A DNA stretch of 64,000 nucleotides, taken from assembly GCA_903900705.1 (NCBI GenBank), contig CAIUOG010000055.1:1-64000 (forward strand), written 5' to 3'. This stretch comes from an uncultured Acidobacteriia bacterium. GTDB taxonomy: Bacteria; Acidobacteriota; Terriglobia; Bryobacterales; Bryobacteraceae. Numbering within the stretch: the first letter of the stretch is position 1; the number at the start of each line of letters is the position of its first letter. Of the stretch, positions 53,297 to 62,069 are shown piece by piece. The position numbers were made by a program, and so were the translations under genes. The notes under the pieces were generated by a model. That model worked only from the letters and a program-made list of their open reading frames with translations. It was not told the origin of the DNA and ran no database searches.

Positions 53297-54121
53297 ATGA
53301 CTCTGGAAGCGATTGCACGTTCCGTCCGCTCGAAGGTGGTCCGGATGGCCCACTTCGGCAAAACCCCGCACGTCGGCTCGGCGCTCTCCTGCGTTGACCT
53401 TCTGGTGGGGCTCTACTTCGACCGTCTCAATGTGGATCCGGAGCAGCCGGCGCATCCCCGGCGTGACCGCTTCATCCTCAGCAAAGGGCACGGCTGCATG
53501 GCGCTCTACGCCACGCTCGCCGAACGCGGGTTCTTCCCGGAAGCGGTGCTGGAGGAATATGCGCGCGACGGCGGACGTCTTGCCGAACACCCGGGGCCAC
53601 ACTGTGTGCCGGGCGTCGAGCTGGCCACCGGCTCGCTGGGCCACGGCCTGTCAGTCGGAGCGGGACTCGCGCTTGCGGCAAAGATCAGTGGACAGGACTA
53701 TCGGACTTTTGTCCTGCTGAGCGACGGCGAATGCGAAGAAGGCAGCATCTGGGAAGCCGCCCTGTTTGCACCCGCCCGCAATCTGGACAATCTGACGGTC
53801 ATCATCGACTACAACAAGTGGTCAGCCATGGACCGTACCCATCAGAGGCTCGCCCCGCTCGGCAGAAAGTGGGAGGCCTTCGGCTGGGACACCATTGAAA
53901 TCGACGGGCACGACATGACGTCGGTCACAGGCGCGCTGGCGTTATCGGGAAACCCCACGGCGATCATTGCCCATACCGTCAAGGGCAAGGGAGTGTCGTT
54001 CATGGAAGATGATCTTGAATGGCATTACCGTCCGCCCACGAAGGCGGACCTCGAACGGGCACTCGCCGAAATCGGGGCGGCGGAAGCAAAGCGGGAAATC
54101 AAAGTGGAGGTGATGGCATGA
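53297..54121 (+). CDS. Transketolase N-terminal subunit
   Basis: 274 residues carrying the ThDP-binding half: MAHFGKTPHVGSALS, FILSKGHGCMALY, GSLGHGLSVGAGLALA and the ThDP motif LSDGECEEGSIWEAA...NLTVIIDYNKW. Forms a complete transketolase with the next gene. Split transketolases in such clusters often serve sugar biosynthesis rather than central metabolism. Confidence 0.92.
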   Translation: MTLEAIARSVRSKVVRMAHFGKTPHVGSALSCVDLLVGLYFDRLNVDPEQPAHPRRDRFILSKGHGCMALYATLAERGFFPEAVLEEYARDGGRLAEHPGPHCVPGVELATGSLGHGLSVGAGLALAAKISGQDYRTFVLLSDGECEEGSIWEAALFAPARNLDNLTVIIDYNKWSAMDRTHQRLAPLGRKWEAFGWDTIEIDGHDMTSVTGALALSGNPTAIIAHTVKGKGVSFMEDDLEWHYRPPTKADLERALAEIGAAEAKREIKVEVMA

Positions 54122-55047
54122 GAAACGCCTTCATTCGCGGCCTTACCGCGCTCGCAGCGAAAGACCCGTCGGTGGTCTTCCTCACCGCCGACCTCGGCTT
54201 CAAACTGTTTGACGATTTCGCTGCCCGCTTTCCAGGCCGTTTCATGAATGTCGGCGTGGCGGAAGCGAACATGATCGGCGTCGCGGCCGGGCTTGCGCTC
54301 GGTGGCTACCGGCCGTTCGTTTACTCCATCGTCCCCTTCGCCACGCTGCGCTGTTTCGAACAGATCCGCAATGATGTCTGTTACAACAAGGTGCCCGTGA
54401 CGGTGGTGGGCGTCGGCGGTGGTTTCGCGTATGGCCCCAACGGCCCCACGCACCACGCCACCGAAGACATCGCGGTGATGCGCAGCCTGCCGAACCTGAC
54501 CGTGGTGTGCCCCGGTGACCCTGTGGAAGCGGAACTGGCCGTCATGGCTATCGGCGAACAGCAGGGACCAACCTATCTGCGACTGGGCCGCGCGGGTGAT
54601 CCCGTGGTCCACACCACGAAGCCGGACTTCTGTCTGGGCAAGGCCATCACGTTGCAGCGCGGCTCGGATTGTTCTTTGATCTCCACGGGGGGCATGTTGC
54701 CGGTCGCAATGGAAGCCGCGGAATTGCTGAGAGGCGAGATCAGTTGCCAGGTCGTCAGCATGCATACGGTCAAGCCACTCGACGGCATCGCCCTCCGGGA
54801 CTGCTGCCGCGAAACGCAGGCCATCTTTACGCTCGAAGAACACAGCCTTACCGGGGGCTTCGGCTCCGCGGTCGGCGAATGGCTTGCTGGTCACAGGATG
54901 CAGACGCCGCTGCACAGCTTCGGCTCACGCGACAGTTTTCTTCACGTAAGCGGCAGCCAGGACTATCTGCGCGAGGCGTCGGGCATCTCCGCCCGACAGA
55001 TCGCGCAAACCATTCGTCTCCGGATGAGCGAGACGGCACTGGCCTGA
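54118..55047 (+). CDS. Transketolase C-terminal subunit
   Basis: 309 residues: pyrimidine-binding half and C-terminal domain (FLTADLGFKLFDDF, FMNVGVAEANMIGVAAGLA, YGPNGPTHHATEDIAVMRSLPNLTVVCPGDPVE, IFTLEEHSLTGGFGSAV). The ATG at 54118 overlaps the previous TGA (ATGA); a longer reading upstream lies inside the N-subunit. Partner of the gene before it. Confidence 0.92.
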   Translation: MRNAFIRGLTALAAKDPSVVFLTADLGFKLFDDFAARFPGRFMNVGVAEANMIGVAAGLALGGYRPFVYSIVPFATLRCFEQIRNDVCYNKVPVTVVGVGGGFAYGPNGPTHHATEDIAVMRSLPNLTVVCPGDPVEAELAVMAIGEQQGPTYLRLGRAGDPVVHTTKPDFCLGKAITLQRGSDCSLISTGGMLPVAMEAAELLRGEISCQVVSMHTVKPLDGIALRDCCRETQAIFTLEEHSLTGGFGSAVGEWLAGHRMQTPLHSFGSRDSFLHVSGSQDYLREASGISARQIAQTIRLRMSETALA

Positions 55048-55049
55048 CT

Positions 55050-56075
55050 ATGTTGACCAACCGAATGATTTCAGTGGTGGTGGCCTGTTACCGGGACGCG
55101 GGCAGCGTTCAGGAAATGTACCGTCGTCTCCGGCTGATGCTTGACCAGACGACACCGCGCTGGGAAATCATCTACGTAAATGACAACAGCCCGGACAATG
55201 CCGACGAAGTGCTCACCGAGTTGGCGCGGCTCGATTCCCGGGTAACCGTGATCACCCACAGCCGCAACTTCGGCTCTCAGATGGCCTTCACGAGCGGCAT
55301 GAAAAAGGCCCGGGGAGAAGGGGTCGTCCTCATGGACGGCGACCTGCAGGATCCCCCGGAGGTGATCCCGGACCTGGTCCGAAAATGGGAAACCGGATTC
55401 GAAGTCGTTTACGGAGTCCGCGAGCGACGCAGGGAAAGCCGGCCCATGGAAGCGGCCCGCAAGATGTTTTACCGGATCTACCGCCGCATGTCGTACCTTG
55501 ACATGCCACTCGACGCCGGCGACTTCTCCATCATGAGCCGCTGCGTGGTGGATGCCCTGCTGCTGCTGCCCGAGCGGGATCGGTTTCTGCGCGGCCTGCG
55601 CGCCTGGGTGGGATACAGGCAGACCGGAGTGCCGTATGTGCGCCCGGAACGCTTCTCCGGCGAATCCACCAACTCGTTCAGCGATAACATTCGCTGGGCG
55701 AAGCGTGGCATCCTTTCGTTCTCCTACAGGCCGCTCGAAATGGTTTCCATCCTTGCGTTCATGGTGACGGTGCTGGCCGGCATCGCCATCCTGGGCTATT
55801 TCCTCGCCTGGTTCCTGATTCCCAATGCGCCGCGTGGTTTCATGACGCTGCTGGTGGCCGTGCTGTTTCTTGGGGCCGTACAACTGCTCAGCCTCAGCGT
55901 GATCGCCGAGTATCTTGGTAAGATCTTCGAGGAAGTGAAACAGCGTCCCCCGTTTATCGTGAAGAAGATCCTCAACGATCATTCGCAGGTTGATCGTTCG
56001 CTGGAAGCGATGGAACCGGTTCCGGTTAACCGGAATCCGGTGCGGGAAGCCATTTTCGCTGCCCTCGAAAGGTGA
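55050..56075 (+). CDS. Glycosyltransferase family 2, DPM1/GtrB-like, with two membrane helices
   Basis: 341 residues: GT2 fold with VVVACYRDAG, YVNDNSPDNAD, MDGDLQDPPE and a C-terminal pair of helices (~233-254 and 268-285), as in undecaprenyl-phosphate glycosyltransferases such as GtrB/ArnC. Makes polyprenyl-phosphate sugars for flipping and transfer by GT-C enzymes, which follow here. Start ATG 55050, 2 bp after the previous stop. Confidence 0.9.
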   Translation: MLTNRMISVVVACYRDAGSVQEMYRRLRLMLDQTTPRWEIIYVNDNSPDNADEVLTELARLDSRVTVITHSRNFGSQMAFTSGMKKARGEGVVLMDGDLQDPPEVIPDLVRKWETGFEVVYGVRERRRESRPMEAARKMFYRIYRRMSYLDMPLDAGDFSIMSRCVVDALLLLPERDRFLRGLRAWVGYRQTGVPYVRPERFSGESTNSFSDNIRWAKRGILSFSYRPLEMVSILAFMVTVLAGIAILGYFLAWFLIPNAPRGFMTLLVAVLFLGAVQLLSLSVIAEYLGKIFEEVKQRPPFIVKKILNDHSQVDRSLEAMEPVPVNRNPVREAIFAALER

Positions 56076-57493
56076 TACCCGCCGTCGGATTCCTCACGGC
56101 GCTGTTCATCGCGCTCGTCGCTGGTCCTCTCGGTCGCCGGCTTTGGTTCGACGAGTTGTTCACGTTCTATATCGCGCAGGCCCCCAGCCTTGCCCGGCTG
56201 TTTGACGGCATCGCTCATGTTGACCTGAACCCGCCCCTGATTTATCTGCTGGTACGGCTGTTTCACCGCCTCGCGGGGACCTCCGAACTGATTACCAGGC
56301 TCCCCGCCGCGATCGGTTTCTACCTCGGCAGCATCGGAGTCCTCGTCTTTCTTCGTCGCCGGATCGGGGTGTTGTGGGGCACTGCGGCTGTCCTGCTGTT
56401 CTGGACCACCCCGTATTTCCGGCTCGCTACCCAGGCCCGCCCGTACGGACTGTTGTTCGGCTTCTTCGCCTTTTCCCTGGTCTCGTATGATCGCCGGTCG
56501 GTGAAAGGCCTTGCCATCGGCAACGCCGGCATGATGCTGAGCCACGTTTTCGCGCCCCTGTCGATCGCCGCGTTTGGCGCCGCGGAACTGTTCCGCACCA
56601 TGAAAACGCGCCGGATCGACTGGCGCGTCTGGGGTTCTCTGATACTGCCTCTTTTGATCAGTCTGGCCTATATCCCGGCAACCCGGAACTTTCAGAAGTT
56701 CTACTTTCCGGCTGCGTTTCAGGCCTCCGGCGACCAGATACTGCACTACTACGTCCGGCTGTTATTCCTGTACATGTATCCGGCCGGATTCCTTGGCATC
56801 GGCCTGGCTCTGGTGGCGCTGCCGTTCACAAAGTTCGTCCGTCGCGGGCTTCCCGGAGGCGGGGCCGCTATCCTCTGGTCTGTCGCGCTCCTGGTCACAC
56901 CGGTGGCGCTCAACCTCGTCCTGATGCGCTCCGGCGGAGCGTTCTGGGAGCGTTATTGCATGACTTCGGCCCTGGCTTTTTACCTCCTGGTAACTATAGG
57001 CCTTGGCTGGGTGACCGGCTTTCGGAAGAGTTCCGGCCTCGCCGCCTGTTTCGCCTTCGCGGCAGTGGCACTCGCGACCCCGTTCCCACCGGATAGCCAG
57101 TTGCCCGAGCCAAAAGCCCTGGAAGCGCTGCCCGGAGACCTGCCCATCGTCTCCGCCAGCGGCCTCAGCTTTCTGGAGATGGACCACTATCTGGGGAGCA
57201 GCCTGTTGTCCCGCGTGTACTATTTGGTCGACCGCCCGTCCGCCATCGCGTATGCGCACGCCACGATCTTTGAGAATCTGCCCACGGTTGCCCAGGACTT
57301 CCCGGTCCGCGCCCATGTGGAGGACTACCACAGCTTCGCAGCGGCCCACCGCCGCTTCCTCGTCATCGACCGGCCCGACTATATGGAAGACTGGCTCCTG
57401 CGCAAACTCTGCGATGACGGCGCCAGTATCCGACTGCGGTCCACGTTGCCGGGTCCGGAACGTGAGTTCCTGCTTTACGAGGTGAGCTTCTGA
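56072..57493 (+). CDS. Polytopic GT-C type glycosyltransferase-like protein
   Basis: 473 residues with about 9-10 membrane helices and the GT39/ArnT-like motif RLWFDELFTFYIA ... HVDLNPPLIYLLV near the N-terminus (Asp-Glu in the first extracellular loop). Uses a lipid-linked sugar from the GT2 product (inference). Starts at GTG 56072, overlapping the GT2 stop by 4 bp. Confidence 0.8.
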   Translation: MIPAVGFLTALFIALVAGPLGRRLWFDELFTFYIAQAPSLARLFDGIAHVDLNPPLIYLLVRLFHRLAGTSELITRLPAAIGFYLGSIGVLVFLRRRIGVLWGTAAVLLFWTTPYFRLATQARPYGLLFGFFAFSLVSYDRRSVKGLAIGNAGMMLSHVFAPLSIAAFGAAELFRTMKTRRIDWRVWGSLILPLLISLAYIPATRNFQKFYFPAAFQASGDQILHYYVRLLFLYMYPAGFLGIGLALVALPFTKFVRRGLPGGGAAILWSVALLVTPVALNLVLMRSGGAFWERYCMTSALAFYLLVTIGLGWVTGFRKSSGLAACFAFAAVALATPFPPDSQLPEPKALEALPGDLPIVSASGLSFLEMDHYLGSSLLSRVYYLVDRPSAIAYAHATIFENLPTVAQDFPVRAHVEDYHSFAAAHRRFLVIDRPDYMEDWLLRKLCDDGASIRLRSTLPGPEREFLLYEVSF

Positions 57494-59244
57494 TGCTGGC
57501 CATCATCAAGGCCATCGCGCTCGCTGGCTATGGCGGCTTTGGACTCTTTCTGGTCTGGATGGCCGCTACCCGACGAACGCCGCGGCTCCCGATCTCCGGC
57601 AAGATCCCTGGCCTTTTCTTCGGCCTGCTAACCGGCCTGATGCTGGTCCGCTTCGGCGTCAATAGCCCGCTTTACCTTGCAGGGGTAGCCAGCGCGACCG
57701 TGCTCTCCGCCATTTGGAACCGGCGGCAGGTGGTGTTTGCCGCTGGTGTTGCCACCCTCTCGCTGTCGCTCGCCTGGTGGCTCCAGCCCGAACAACAACC
57801 GCAGGGCTGGTGGCGACTGGCCCTCTTCATTCCGGCTACCGCGGCCATGCTGTTGGGCCTCAATCGTCCGGGGCGGGCCACGCGATGGGCGTATCTCGTG
57901 TTCGCTCTGGCGGGCATCACGCTGCTGACGGACTTCGCGGCTTTTGCGCCCGGCAGCCAGGCACTCGCATTCCTGGCGCATCACCAGGGCGCCTACATCG
58001 GTTCGGCACTCCACGTCCTTGCCGGGCTGGTTCCCTTTTATGACGTTCCGTTGCAGTATGGCCTGGGCCCCGCCCTCACCGTCGCGGCAGCCTGCAAGGT
58101 TGCGGGTTGCTGGAACGGCGTCGCCCTCCTCACGACGGCGGCCACGGTCCTGATGGGGTTGCTGATTCTCCGGATGGCAGCGGACGGGAAGCCCACCCTC
58201 GCCGCGACCGTCGCGGTCTTCGTCGCTGTCTTCCTCTGGCCCGGCTTCCCGGATCTGGGCACCATCACGGCAGCCACGCCCAGCGTGGGCGGCATGCGAT
58301 ACCTGCCGGTTACGCTGGTGGCGTATCTGTTGTTCGCGGGGTGGTTCCGCCTGGCCATAGTGGCGATGATCCCGGCGGTTCTCTGGTCGCCCGAGGTGGC
58401 ATTCATGACCATTGCGGTCTTCGGAGTCCATGAGACCGCGCGTCTGGGGCTCCTCCAATCCGCGGCGAAAACCTTCGTGATCGTGGCTGGAAGTTTCACC
58501 GCGCTCCTGCTGGTTCATCACCTGATTTACGGCGTCTGGATGCAGCCGGATGTAGTGATCGAATATATCCTGCATGTGCCGGGACCGCTGCCGATCGACC
58601 CACTGAGCGATTTCCTCTTCCTGGCCGCGGCGATGGCGCTTGCCGGGTGGACAGTCCTGCGGGAACAAGGGGACCGCCGCGCGCTGATCGTCGCCACCCT
58701 GCTGTTCGCCGCTTCGAGTTATTACCTGGGTCGAAGCCACCCGAACAACATCTGCAACCTGATGCCGTTCGTGGTGCTGGTGGCCCTGCGCGCCCGGCCA
58801 TCCCCGCTGGTCCGTCTGGGCATCGCGACTTCGATAGCCGCCATCACGCTCTCGTACTGGACGTATGTACCTTTTGGGATCGACCGCGCCGACCCGGTGG
58901 AGGTCCGAATCGCGAAGCTGGACCCGGGCATGAACGAGATCCGGAGCCACATCGCGAACCCGGACCGGCTGGGCATAGCAGATATCGGGCAGTCGCTCAA
59001 CCGACACCCCGATGAGAGCCTGGTCTGGACGCCGATGGATCCCTATTCGCTTTGGAGCTTCGTCCCTTCTGAGCGTCGGCGGCTCTACATTCGCCGCTCC
59101 GCCCAGCGACTGCGCCGGAGTGGCTGGGTGATTCTGCAGGGGGATGCGGCCAAACTGCTCAGCGAGTTCGAGGCTGGCTACAACGTTGCGGAACTGAGCA
59201 GGACGGGCGAGTACACGGTGGCGAAACTGATCCCTAAACCCTGA
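57493..59244 (+). CDS. Polytopic membrane protein, GT-C-like, unknown
   Basis: 583 residues with about 12 membrane helices and a soluble C-terminal part (~480-583). The hydrophobic pattern resembles oligosaccharyl-/glycosyltransferase-like inner-membrane proteins but I see no diagnostic motif. ATG overlaps the previous TGA by 1 bp, so it belongs to the glycan operon. Ends 11 bp into the convergent YdcF-like gene. Confidence 0.7.
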   Translation: MLAIIKAIALAGYGGFGLFLVWMAATRRTPRLPISGKIPGLFFGLLTGLMLVRFGVNSPLYLAGVASATVLSAIWNRRQVVFAAGVATLSLSLAWWLQPEQQPQGWWRLALFIPATAAMLLGLNRPGRATRWAYLVFALAGITLLTDFAAFAPGSQALAFLAHHQGAYIGSALHVLAGLVPFYDVPLQYGLGPALTVAAACKVAGCWNGVALLTTAATVLMGLLILRMAADGKPTLAATVAVFVAVFLWPGFPDLGTITAATPSVGGMRYLPVTLVAYLLFAGWFRLAIVAMIPAVLWSPEVAFMTIAVFGVHETARLGLLQSAAKTFVIVAGSFTALLLVHHLIYGVWMQPDVVIEYILHVPGPLPIDPLSDFLFLAAAMALAGWTVLREQGDRRALIVATLLFAASSYYLGRSHPNNICNLMPFVVLVALRARPSPLVRLGIATSIAAITLSYWTYVPFGIDRADPVEVRIAKLDPGMNEIRSHIANPDRLGIADIGQSLNRHPDESLVWTPMDPYSLWSFVPSERRRLYIRRSAQRLRRSGWVILQGDAAKLLSEFEAGYNVAELSRTGEYTVAKLIPKP

Positions 59245-59803
59245 CGCCGATCTTCCACAGTCCGTAGCCCACCGCCTGCCGGAACCAGAGCCACCACTTC
59301 CTGGGACCACTCAGATCGGCGGCTTCCCGGGGCGAGCCATAGACCGTAAAACCTTCCTGCCGCAGGATCCGCTTTACCCGGAACAGATGGTAGCCGTCGC
59401 TGACGATGATGCAGGAGCGCAGACCCATCCGGCGCAGGATTTCCGAGGCCGCTGAGAGCGACCAGGCAGTGCTGCCGCCCTCGTTCTCGACGATGATGGC
59501 TTCAGCCGGGATGCCGCGGTCAATCAGATAAGACCGGCCGACATCGCCTTCCGTAAAAGAGGGATCTCCACCCGGACCACCGGTGGTCATGATGTAGGGA
59601 GCCAGGCGCTGGCCGTAGAGATGGATAGCGTGGTCGAGCCGCAGCTTCAGGACGGGCGAGGGATGCCCACGATACTCCGCGGCGCCCATGACCATAATGA
59701 CGTCCGCCGGGCGAGCTTCATCGAGCGTGCTTTCCCGCCCGATCCGCGCGGAGAGCGCGATCAGGTAGCCGAGCACGAAAGTGACGAGTACCATGGCCAG
59801 CAA
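59234..59803 (-). CDS. YdcF/DUF218-family protein
   Basis: 189 residues: one N-terminal membrane helix and the DUF218 core with IMVMGAAEYRGHPSPVL, MTTGGPG, VENEGGSTAWSLSAA and IIVSDGYHLFR. Members include SanA/ElyC-type envelope proteins. Start is TTG 59801-59803 or ATG 59792-59794, three codons apart; unresolved. Convergent with the glycan operon. Confidence 0.85.
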   Translation of the reverse strand: MLAMVLVTFVLGYLIALSARIGRESTLDEARPADVIMVMGAAEYRGHPSPVLKLRLDHAIHLYGQRLAPYIMTTGGPGGDPSFTEGDVGRSYLIDRGIPAEAIIVENEGGSTAWSLSAASEILRRMGLRSCIIVSDGYHLFRVKRILRQEGFTVYGSPREAADLSGPRKWWLWFRQAVGYGLWKIGVRV

Positions 59804-59892
59804 AGCGGCCCCGCGCCTGAGGTAAGTTCCTATGATTTCTATATTCTAGGGGATAGGGCCTGCCCCTGGGGTATTCTGAGGTCACCAACACC

Positions 59893-60702
59893 TTGTCTCA
59901 ACACAATTTTCCATCCGCCCCCCGCGTCGAGAACATCACCAGCCCCGCGAATTCGCTGGTCAAAGAGATCCGGCGGGCCGCGGGCCGCGGCAGCCTCACC
60001 ACCGAAGGCCTCTGTATAGCCGAAAGCTTCCACCTGCTGGAAGAAGCTCTCCGCAGTGGCCGCGAGGTGCCGGCGGTCCTGGTGGCCGAATCGACCTATA
60101 AAGCTTCGGCCTTCGAATCCCTGGCGCGAGTCCTGATCCTGCCGGACGCCCTGTTTCAGACCATCAGCACCACGGAGGCGAGCCAGGGCGTGATCGCCCT
60201 CGTGAAGCCGCCTCGCTGGCAGGTGGCGGATGTGTTCCGGGGCAAGAGTCTGGTCGTTGTGCTGGACGGCATTCAGGACCCCGGCAATGCGGGCGCGATC
60301 ATCCGTGCCGCGGAAGCCTTCGGGGCCTCCGGAGCGATCTTCATGAAGGGTACGGCAAGTCCGGCGAATCCGAAGACTCTGCGCGCCTCCGCGGGCTCAT
60401 TGTTCCGGCTTCCGTACACAGCCGGGCACGACGCGGAGGCGACGCGGGACGCGCTGCAAAAGGAACGCGTCGTGGTCTTCGCGGCCATGCCCTACACCGG
60501 TTCAGAACACCTGGCGGAAGATGTGGATCTGACGCGGCGCTGCGCTCTGGTCATCGGCAGCGAGGGCCATGGGATCGGCCCGGAACTGATGTCGATCGCC
60601 GAGCCCGTCGCCGTACCCACCGCAGGCGTGGAGTCATTGAACGCCGCCGTCGCGGCCGCGGTACTGCTCTACGAAGCGAGGCGGCAGAGGGGCCCCGCAT
60701 GA
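59893..60702 (+). CDS. TrmH/SpoU-family RNA 2'-O-ribose methyltransferase
   Basis: 269 residues: N-terminal SpoU-substrate-binding domain (SPANSLVKEIRRAAGR) and SPOUT knot with LDGIQDPGNAGAIIRAAEAFGA, ALVIGSEGHGIGPEL and VPTAGVESLNAAVA. Modifies tRNA or rRNA. Starts at TTG 59893; no ATG fits better. Overlaps the next gene by 4 bp. Confidence 0.9.
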   Translation: MSQHNFPSAPRVENITSPANSLVKEIRRAAGRGSLTTEGLCIAESFHLLEEALRSGREVPAVLVAESTYKASAFESLARVLILPDALFQTISTTEASQGVIALVKPPRWQVADVFRGKSLVVVLDGIQDPGNAGAIIRAAEAFGASGAIFMKGTASPANPKTLRASAGSLFRLPYTAGHDAEATRDALQKERVVVFAAMPYTGSEHLAEDVDLTRRCALVIGSEGHGIGPELMSIAEPVAVPTAGVESLNAAVAAAVLLYEARRQRGPA

Positions 60703-62009
60703 GCCTGTTCGATGGCGAGGTCCTGGGCGGCCCCGGCCCAGAAGATCCGGACCAGAAGAGGCCTCTCGCCGACCGGCTTCGGCCGGTTTCTCTGGACGAT
60801 TATGCGGGGCAGGAACATGTTCTTGGTCCCGGGAAGCCCCTTCGCCGTCAGATCGAACAGGACCGCCTGACGTCCATCATTTTGTGGGGGCCGCCGGGAG
60901 TGGGCAAGACCACCCTCGCGCAGATCATCGCCCGCATGACGAAGAGCGAGTTTCTGCCCTTCAGCGCGGTGCTGAGCGGGATCAAAGAGATCAAAGGCGT
61001 GATGGCCGATGCCGAACGCCTGCGCAGACTTGGCCGGCGGACCATTCTTTTTGTGGATGAGATCCACCGCTTCAACCGCGCACAGCAGGACGCGTTTCTG
61101 CCCTATGTGGAAAAGGGCGATATTGTCCTGATCGGCGCGACTACTGAGAATCCGTCGTTTGAGGTGAACGCGGCGCTGCTCTCACGGTCGAAGGTTTACA
61201 TGCTGCGGGCGCTCACGAATGAAGAGATCGCCGGACTGCTGCGGAAGGCGCTCCCGCTGATTGGCGCAACGGCCTCAGAGGAGACGCTGGAGAAGATAGC
61301 GGAGGTCTCGAACGGGGATGCGCGTTCGGCTTACAACACCCTCGAAGTGGTGGCTGCCGCGAGTCCGGGCGGCGTAATTACCGACGAGGTGATGGCGGAT
61401 GCGCTGGGCCGCAAGGTTCTGCTTTACGACAAGAGTGGCGAGGAACACTATAATCTGATCTCCGCGCTTCATAAGTCCGTCCGGTCGAGCGATCCCGACG
61501 CCGCGCTTTACTGGCTGGCCCGGATGCTGGAATCGGGTGAGGACCGGATGTATATTGCGCGCCGGGTTGTGCGGATGTCGATCGAAGACATCGGTCTGGC
61601 CGATCCCCGTGCGATGGAGCAGTGCATCGCCATGCAGAAGACAGTTCATTTCCTCGGTATGCCGGAGGGGGATCTCGCGCTCGCGCAGGCGGTTCTTTAC
61701 CTCGCCGTGGCGCCGAAATCCGACGCTGCTTACAACGCGCTGGGCAGTGTGTTGAATGAGGTGCGGAACGGGCGCGCCGAACCGGTCCCGATGCACCTTC
61801 GCAATGCGCCGACCAAAGCGATGAAGAGTTGGGGATACGGCGATGGATATCAGCACGCGCATCAGTTCGAGGATGCGGTGAACGAGATGGAGTGCCACCC
61901 GGAGCCACTCGCCGGACGCCGTTGGTATCTGCCGACGGAGCGGGGCGTGGAGAAACGCATCAAAGAACGGATAGAGGAATTGCGCACGCGGCGTGGACAG
62001 CCGCTCTAA
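60699..62009 (+). CDS. rarA: Replication-associated recombination AAA+ ATPase RarA
   Basis: 436 residues: Walker A WGPPGVGKTT (~64-73), Walker B and sensor FVDEIHRFNRAQQDAFLP, IGATTENPSFEVN and the C-terminal MgsA domain (YALGSVLNEVR-type, HLRNAPTKAMK, GYGDGYQHAHQF). Acts at stalled forks. Translationally coupled to the SpoU gene by ATGA. Confidence 0.95.
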   Translation: MSLFDGEVLGGPGPEDPDQKRPLADRLRPVSLDDYAGQEHVLGPGKPLRRQIEQDRLTSIILWGPPGVGKTTLAQIIARMTKSEFLPFSAVLSGIKEIKGVMADAERLRRLGRRTILFVDEIHRFNRAQQDAFLPYVEKGDIVLIGATTENPSFEVNAALLSRSKVYMLRALTNEEIAGLLRKALPLIGATASEETLEKIAEVSNGDARSAYNTLEVVAAASPGGVITDEVMADALGRKVLLYDKSGEEHYNLISALHKSVRSSDPDAALYWLARMLESGEDRMYIARRVVRMSIEDIGLADPRAMEQCIAMQKTVHFLGMPEGDLALAQAVLYLAVAPKSDAAYNALGSVLNEVRNGRAEPVPMHLRNAPTKAMKSWGYGDGYQHAHQFEDAVNEMECHPEPLAGRRWYLPTERGVEKRIKERIEELRTRRGQPL

Positions 62010-62069
62010 GTCCTTTAGAAATAAGGCCAAAAAGACGTTTGCCGCTTTGCATGGTATCTTGAAAATGCC

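Noticed and set aside
57628-59310. 560-residue reading frame on the minus strand
   Set aside because: Antisense to the polytopic GT-C-like gene; composition (Arg/Gln/His/Gly-rich) is that of a shadow frame in GC-rich DNA.
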